Below are positions 59,727-64,000 of a DNA stretch of 64,000 nt, one piece after another. The position numbers were made by a program, and so were the translations under genes. The notes under the pieces are model-generated. The model was given only the letters and a program-made list of their open reading frames with translations. It made no database searches and was not told the DNA's origin. How positions within the stretch are numbered: position 1 is the first letter of the stretch; the number at the start of each line of letters is the position of its first letter. Where the stretch lies: the NCBI GenBank assembly GCA_016200265.1, contig JACQFE010000021.1, forward strand, positions 1 through 64,000, written 5' to 3'. Source of the DNA: Planctomycetota bacterium. Lineage in GTDB: Bacteria; Planctomycetota; Phycisphaerae; UBA1845.

Positions 59727-59772
59727 GATACGATCGATCGAGATCGGATCACAGTTGGATGTCGAAACTGAG

Positions 59773-60142
59773 TAGTCGTCCCTGAAAAACTCTGCATTCC
59801 TGCCACATTTTAGGTGAATTTGCGTTTTGCGGGTGGTATATTTTTGCCGGAAATCCTCTGCCTGAGGATGAAAAGCTTGCAAAATTGGAATGGATTCCAT
59901 GCAACCCAAACCGCAATTGCGCGATTCGTTCGAGTTGTTTCAATCGCATTTCGATCAATTGCTCAATCCCCGGCATGAGCTGATTCGACTGGCCCGGAAG
60001 ATCAGCTGGGAGCGGTTCGAGGCGGCGTTTGCCGGGCAGTATTCGCCGGACATGGGAGCGCCGGGCAAGGCCACTCGGCTGATGGTCGGCTTCCGCTCGT
60101 CCGGCACTCTGCGGATAAAAGCGACTTTTTCAGGGACGACTA
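59773..60142. mobile_element. Internally deleted IS5-family-like element (MITE-like)
   Basis: A 370-bp unit bounded by inverted repeats: TAGTCGTCCCTGAAAAA (59773-59789) and its exact complement TTTTTCAGGGACGACTA (60126-60142). The outermost TA on each side may be the target duplication. Inside is the 5' end of a transposase gene joined directly to the right end, so the middle of the element has been lost. Such deletion derivatives can be moved in trans by a full element. Confidence 0.8.
59890..60090 (+). pseudogene. IS5-family-like transposase, N-terminal fragment
   Basis: LRDSFELFQSHFDQLLNPRH, ELIRLARKISWERFEAAFAG and QYSPDMGAPGKATRLMVG match the DUF772-type N-terminus of IS5-family transposases, which continues with a 'L..LK' helix in intact proteins. 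After MVG the frame leaves the family and stops at 60151. No DDE residues remain. Confidence 0.8.
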
Positions 60143-60464
60143 ATTTAGTTTGAATTGCCTTTTCCGCTGGCGGAAGTTGATCCTTCAAACTCAGAAGCTT
60201 TATCCGTTGCGGATTCATTGGCTTCCTCTCTGGTTGTTTGCGATGCTCTGTTCGAACGCAATCTTGCTTTGGCAGCTCGATTGGGTTGCCTGGCCCGCGA
60301 CGACCGGAGACTCACCATCACGCTCGTCGGCCTGCACTCTGTGTCTCTTGCGTGAATGATGCTCGAGATTCTGATGCCTCTACGACGACATCGTGCATAA
60401 CATGCTCTAACTGCGATGATGGTTCCGACATTGTGGCGGGCCATTAGTCGCCAGACTATTTTCC
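60143..60464. other. Spacer without a supported gene
   Basis: Frames on both strands are open (for example 60155-60355 + and 60145-60444 -), but neither shows family motifs or a ribosome-binding site. A few weak palindromes are present; nothing is assigned. Confidence 0.4.
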
Positions 60465-61589
60465 TTATCCTCCCGCCGGAACGGTAAGCATCGGCCCCAT
60501 TCCGGAAACATCCGCGGATTGCAACAGGAATAGATAAGTGAGAAGCGAAAAGGTTCGCTTGGAGCGAAAATCGGAACGCGGGATGTAAAACCAGTATCCA
60601 TTGTGATGCACTTGAACAAATGCATTCGTCACCGGCAGTTTGCTACACTGGATATCCAGCCATTTCGCCGACGCATTCTGCTCCGCTGGGGTGCCCGGCA
60701 AAACCTGGCCGCTCTTGAGATGATCTGCAGGCGGCGTGAACGACTCCGAAAGGGCAAACATCGTTCCTAGCAATGAACGCGTTTGCAACGCCAGCTCGTC
60801 ATCGGCTCCTCGATTCGGCTTGTTCACCAATTTCAACTTCGGGTGTCGCTGCTCCATGCCGAGAATTTTTCGCCCCTCGCGGGCAGCCTCCGAATTCGCT
60901 TCAGCCTCTGGAAGCGGTTGCAAATATGCGGTCCTTTCCTTGGCATCGTATTCCAAGGAAAAACGCAGGTCGCCTCGATCCTGCAGAGACCGCAACAACT
61001 CAGTGACACGGTTAAAGGGCGTGGGATCAAAGTTCTCGTTGGTTCCGACATCATACACAGGTGCGTTCGAGACGCCGTTTATCCGCTGGACGCAACAATC
61101 CATCACGCGATCGATGGGCCAGCCAGACTCGGCCAGGTAGATCACTGTTGCCGGCGGAATGGGCGCCATCAAACGATCGGCAAACTCGCGACCCTGGAGC
61201 GGGGCGTAAGTAATAGTCGGCCGATCGCTGAAATCGAGATTCAACTCTTGCTTCCCGTCCACGACTGCGTCGTGATCGAGGCCGTAGACGGCACGTAATG
61301 CCGCACTTCGGATGGGCTTCAAAGTGTAATCATAATGCCCGAACATACCGCCTGCCTTGAGCTCATACTGACTGAGCATCGACGTAATTTCGAGCCAGTA
61401 CGTCGGCTCGCCGTATCGCAAGCGGACGATGTTGAGGAGAAGTTGTTCACTTGCCGATTGAGCGCCCGATTCGTTGTAATGGAATCGATCGCCAGGCATC
61501 ACTCGCGGACCCAGGCTCTTGCAACCTGCGACCATCGACAGGATCGAGACAACGACGAAGAATTGCATTCGTATTGTAGAGTAATCCAT
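60465..61589 (-). CDS. Lipoprotein of unknown function, about 374 aa
   Basis: A lipoprotein signal (VVVSILSMVAGC, lipobox Cys near residue 23) anchors the product in a membrane. The mature part contains QSASEQLLLNIVRLRYGEPT, YWLEITSMLSQYELKAG, DRPTITYAPLQGREFADRLM, WPIDRVMDCCVQRINGVSN and, at the end, RSDFRSKRTFSLLTYLFLLQ. I know this arrangement as a conserved hypothetical lipoprotein without an assigned role. The ATG at 61589 (MDYSTIRMQ) is chosen over a start at 61613. The next two minus-strand genes upstream are a small lipoprotein and a membrane protein. Confidence 0.75.
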   Translation of the reverse strand: MDYSTIRMQFFVVVSILSMVAGCKSLGPRVMPGDRFHYNESGAQSASEQLLLNIVRLRYGEPTYWLEITSMLSQYELKAGGMFGHYDYTLKPIRSAALRAVYGLDHDAVVDGKQELNLDFSDRPTITYAPLQGREFADRLMAPIPPATVIYLAESGWPIDRVMDCCVQRINGVSNAPVYDVGTNENFDPTPFNRVTELLRSLQDRGDLRFSLEYDAKERTAYLQPLPEAEANSEAAREGRKILGMEQRHPKLKLVNKPNRGADDELALQTRSLLGTMFALSESFTPPADHLKSGQVLPGTPAEQNASAKWLDIQCSKLPVTNAFVQVHHNGYWFYIPRSDFRSKRTFSLLTYLFLLQSADVSGMGPMLTVPAGG

Positions 61590-61710
61590 GCGATTTGATC
61601 TTTCCAAATTCATATACCTGTGCGAAAAAATTCCTGAAATTTCCTCACATGCCCAATGCTGCCCGCCGCCGGTTATCCACCGAAAAGCTGTTTCATTTCG
61701 ATGGGGGACG

Positions 61711-61932
61711 CTAGACGAACAGACTAATCAGCAGAGCCTCCATAAGATGGGCCGCGGCGTTGGAGATCCCTTCACTCACGCCGCCCACTACATTCGAGAA
61801 AGCACCATCGGAACTCGTACAACCCGCAGCCGTCACGAGAAATAGAGCGGCTACTACGATACCCGGAGCGCGGTGTCCGCGCCGAACTCGATCCCTAATC
61901 CTCTCACACGCTACTTGAACGCAATTCGACAT
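61711..61932 (-). CDS. Small lipoprotein, 73 aa
   Basis: The frame from the ATG at 61932 follows AAGGAG with good spacing. APGIVVAALFLVTAAGC is a lipoprotein signal; the mature part is only about 35 residues, Ser/Gly-rich then a hydrophobic amphipathic helix (AAAHLMEALLISLFV). No family is recognised. It lies between the 374-residue lipoprotein and the membrane protein, on the same strand. Confidence 0.6.
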   Translation of the reverse strand: MSNCVQVACERIRDRVRRGHRAPGIVVAALFLVTAAGCTSSDGAFSNVVGGVSEGISNAAAHLMEALLISLFV

Positions 61933-62000
61933 GGACAACTCCTTTGAGCCAGCCAAGAAATGGAACAATTCCAGCAAGAGGTTCTCATGTCAGCCCGCAA

Positions 62001-62699
62001 TTAGCCTTTGCACACCGGTAATTCAATCAGAAAAGCGATTGTGACGATGAAAACAAGCAACGCGACACATCCCAGGCCGTTTCGCACTTGCCGCGCTGTA
62101 AATGTCCCGGTGATGCCGCCGAAAAATAGAACGGAAGCGAACATGAGCGTGAGCAAAACATACTTGCTGCACGCCTGCCCGGCCGTCTGAGCCGCGATGT
62201 TCAACTTGCCTGCTTCTTCTCGAAGGTGCTTGGCGCTCTGCTCTTCAGCGAGAATATACTCGGGTCTCTGAAGCGGACCTGCTACTTCGGGGTTTGTCAG
62301 CACTCCGGCCGCGAGGCTCGCATCGATCGCCTTGCGCAATTGTGGGCGCATTTGTGCGTAGATGGCGTCACCAGTCTCCTTATCCCTCTGTCGAAGTGCC
62401 GCCCAGTACTCAATCATCACGATTCCGTCGAACGTCCGCAACTGGAGCGCGACGATCGTGTCTTCCGCGGCTTGTCGCTCGGCAGTATCGGCCGCGGATT
62501 GCTTGTTGCTTTGGACGCCTCCCCATTGCCTGGCCTGATAACCGCACCAGGTCGAGGCGAGCGTGGCCAGCGACAAGATGATGGCCAGCGCCAGCTCGAG
62601 TCGGCCGCGACGGTTGTCCTTTTCCACTGCAGCGAGAACTCGCTGCAAAAGAGCCTCAGTGTTTTGTGCTTCGGTCGGCGCCGATTGCGATTCGTTCAT
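62001..62699 (-). CDS. Membrane protein of unknown function, about 232 aa
   Basis: Three hydrophobic segments: LALAIILSLATLASTWCGYQ (about 35-55), YVLLTLMFASVLFFGGITGT (about 180-200) and LGCVALLVFIVTIAFLIELP near the end. The central 120 residues form a charged helical domain (SNKQSAADTAERQAAEDTIV; LAEEQSAKHLREEAGKL). The pattern resembles uncharacterised DUF4337-like proteins. The ATG at 62699 is one of two close candidates. It heads the small group with the two lipoproteins. Confidence 0.65.
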   Translation of the reverse strand: MNESQSAPTEAQNTEALLQRVLAAVEKDNRRGRLELALAIILSLATLASTWCGYQARQWGGVQSNKQSAADTAERQAAEDTIVALQLRTFDGIVMIEYWAALRQRDKETGDAIYAQMRPQLRKAIDASLAAGVLTNPEVAGPLQRPEYILAEEQSAKHLREEAGKLNIAAQTAGQACSKYVLLTLMFASVLFFGGITGTFTARQVRNGLGCVALLVFIVTIAFLIELPVCKG

Positions 62700-62846
62700 C
62701 ACGCGTTCCAAGAATACCGTTTCCGGCTGATTCGTTGTTCACCTGGGCGTCGACGTTGCTCTTACAGTTCTACTAAGCCATGAGTTACTCCAGTCCGAAC
62801 TGGGAAATCATCTTGCGAAGCGTCCGGGTTAAAGAAGGCCGGAGCA

Positions 62847-63050
62847 TCAATCCGAAGCAGCTTTCTTCGCAACAGCTTCCTCAAAGGCGTACTTCGCGTC
62901 AGCCTTGCTGCCCACGTTTGCCTCCTTCAATTCAACTGTGACCCTGGCGATCTTGCCGGTGAACTTGTTGTCCCCTTCTTTGTAGTCATCGGTCACTGGC
63001 GTTTCGCCGTCCTGGCCGACATCCGCGCCTTCATCGGCGGAGAATATCAT
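62847..63050 (-). pseudogene. Arylsulfatase C-terminal fragment
   Basis: 67 codons (FSADEGADVGQDGETPVTDD, then FTGKIARVTVELKE) that align with the end of the neighbouring arylsulfatase (LAVDETLDCGEDTGTPVTED; FTGGLKKVVIELGKS). It has no sulfatase core and lies in another frame 18 bp after that gene's stop. It is most simply a remnant of a tandem sulfatase copy, although a short expressed product cannot be excluded. Confidence 0.6.
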
Positions 63051-63067
63051 GGCCTGCGCATGCTCGA

Positions 63068-64000
63068 TCAGTCTCGAACCGCCGCGATCTTCTCGTTGGA
63101 TTCTTCGAGCTTCTTCTCATCATTCGCCGTTAGGCCGCTCTTGCCCAGTTCGATCACGACCTTCTTGAGACCGCCGGTGAACTTGAACGGCATGTGGTAA
63201 TCCTCGGTAACAGGAGTGCCTGTGTCTTCGCCGCAGTCAAGAGTTTCATCAACAGCAAGACGGAATGGCAGCGTGCGCTCAATACGGCCCGTGGCCACGG
63301 TTTTTCCGTCCACCAGGATCGTGCCGAGGCCGCCTTTGCCGAGGCCGCCGCCGTCATACTTGAAGTCATGGACGATGGTGTGCGCACCCGGGGCGAGCGC
63401 CTCGGTGCCAGCGATCGTGTAGCGCGCCACGCCCGCGAGGTTGTAGCAGAACACCGGCTTGCCCTTAAGCAGGTAAAGTCCGTAGCCGGCGAATCGCCCG
63501 CCGTGCGTGATCAGCATTCCTTCGGCGCCGCCTTGGGGAATCACCACCTCGGCTTTGATCTGCCAGGATTTATTCTTCGTGTCCGGCGCGGTGCCCTCGG
63601 GGATGCGAACCAGGCCGCTGTAATAAGTGAACTCTTCGCGTCCGCGCGTGAGGCTGGGCCGGAGGCTTACGTCGAACCGCTCGGCCTTGCTATTATCAAT
63701 GGGAAGCACGTTGTATTTCTCCGCCTCCTGCCAGAAGAGATCCTGCAGTTCTTTGAGTTTTGCCGGCTCCTTGGCGGCGAGATTGGTCGCCTCGGAAAAG
63801 TCCTCGCTGACATTGTAGAGTTCCCATTTGTAATCATTTACGCTGGGGATCCCTGCGCCACCAAACTCCCATGGTGCGATCGGCGGCGTGGTCGCGGCCA
63901 CCCAGCCATCATGATAGATGGCGCGGTTGCCCATCATCTCAAAATACTGCGTCGTGTGTTTCGACGGCGCATTCGCGTCATCGAACGTATAAACCAGACT
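63068..64000 (-). CDS. Arylsulfatase, C-terminal part (continues beyond the window)
   Basis: 311 codons are visible, open to the window edge. HTTQYFEMMGNRAIYHDGWV, ATTPPIAPWEF and YKWELYNVSEDFSEATNLAA are the end of the sulfatase alkaline-phosphatase-like fold; DLFWQEAEKYNVLPIDNSKA closes it. A second domain follows (about the last 190 residues), with YYSGLVRIPEGTAPDTKNKS, VVIPQGGAEGMLITHGGRFA and YGLYLLKGKPVFCYNLAG, a β-sandwich common in planctomycete and Chlamydia-relative sulfatases. The formylglycine Cys/Ser motif would lie upstream, outside the window. It probably desulfates a polysaccharide in the periplasm. Confidence 0.9.
   Translation of the reverse strand, partial: SLVYTFDDANAPSKHTTQYFEMMGNRAIYHDGWVAATTPPIAPWEFGGAGIPSVNDYKWELYNVSEDFSEATNLAAKEPAKLKELQDLFWQEAEKYNVLPIDNSKAERFDVSLRPSLTRGREEFTYYSGLVRIPEGTAPDTKNKSWQIKAEVVIPQGGAEGMLITHGGRFAGYGLYLLKGKPVFCYNLAGVARYTIAGTEALAPGAHTIVHDFKYDGGGLGKGGLGTILVDGKTVATGRIERTLPFRLAVDETLDCGEDTGTPVTEDYHMPFKFTGGLKKVVIELGKSGLTANDEKKLEESNEKIAAVRD

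Noticed and set aside
60145-60444. 99-residue frame on the - strand and 66-residue frame on the + strand next to the IS remnant
   Set aside because: No ribosome-binding site, no motifs, and both overlap each other; left unassigned.

Overview
The window is about 64 kb of bacterial chromosome with moderate to high GC. Gene content points to the Planctomycetes, possibly a deep-branching uncultured lineage. Supporting signs are an arylsulfatase with a C-terminal accessory domain, CRTAC1/ASPIC-UnbV repeat proteins, TMTC-like membrane-TPR proteins, secreted proteins with dockerin-like C-termini, PEP-CTERM sorting signals, a small 'CxxNLxG...CPECG' protein, and rsmH standing outside any division/cell-wall cluster. 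No rRNA gene is present. The only tRNA-like sequence is a 3' half of tRNA-Arg(CCU).

Layout. 1-2260 is accessory: the end of an IS1595-type transposase, a secreted protein that may be cut by it, an HNH nuclease, and a tRNA 3' fragment that looks like an attachment site. 2400-7204 is a tight four-gene operon (HAD phosphatase, M20 peptidase/deacylase, class III aminotransferase, PaaK-like ligase) with no pathway I recognise; it is the best candidate for an undescribed system. 7201-25465 is mostly core: rsmH and gdh, a large secreted dockerin-type protein, a front-end type fatty-acid desaturase, a primary-type sigma factor behind rpsA, a CoA-transferase/GNAT fusion, priA, a PilZ protein, rpsI-rplM, and an ABC transporter; miaA follows to 26391.

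26400-30300 is repeat-rich. It holds a tandem PEP-CTERM fusion gene, hairpin clusters, a UPF0175/DUF3368 toxin-antitoxin pair and dispersed repeats. 30286-39379 holds a radical SAM/aminotransferase pair, a GT39-like membrane glycosyltransferase, a KdsD-like isomerase, a YdjY protein, an isochorismatase-type hydrolase and an RnfD/UnbU-like membrane protein fused to a nucleotidyltransferase. 39543-45859 carries a TPR-like protein coupled to a CRTAC1/UnbV protein, and an M4 metallopeptidase.

46039-49315 is a TetR regulator followed by paaA, an HExxH protein and paaB, which suggests ring-epoxidase chemistry on a CoA thioester, but paaC/D/E are not seen. Then come lepA, a repeat-containing secreted protein, a three-gene membrane-TPR operon (54179-59726), an internally deleted IS5-like element with its inverted repeats, two lipoproteins and a membrane protein, and the C-terminal part of an arylsulfatase that runs off the right edge.

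Recurring themes are ATGA/GTGA/TGATG stop-start overlaps inside operons, many small hairpin repeats between genes, and islands of short tandem 'word' repeats. One such island lies in frame inside a coding sequence. All functions are read from motifs by eye; no database search was run.
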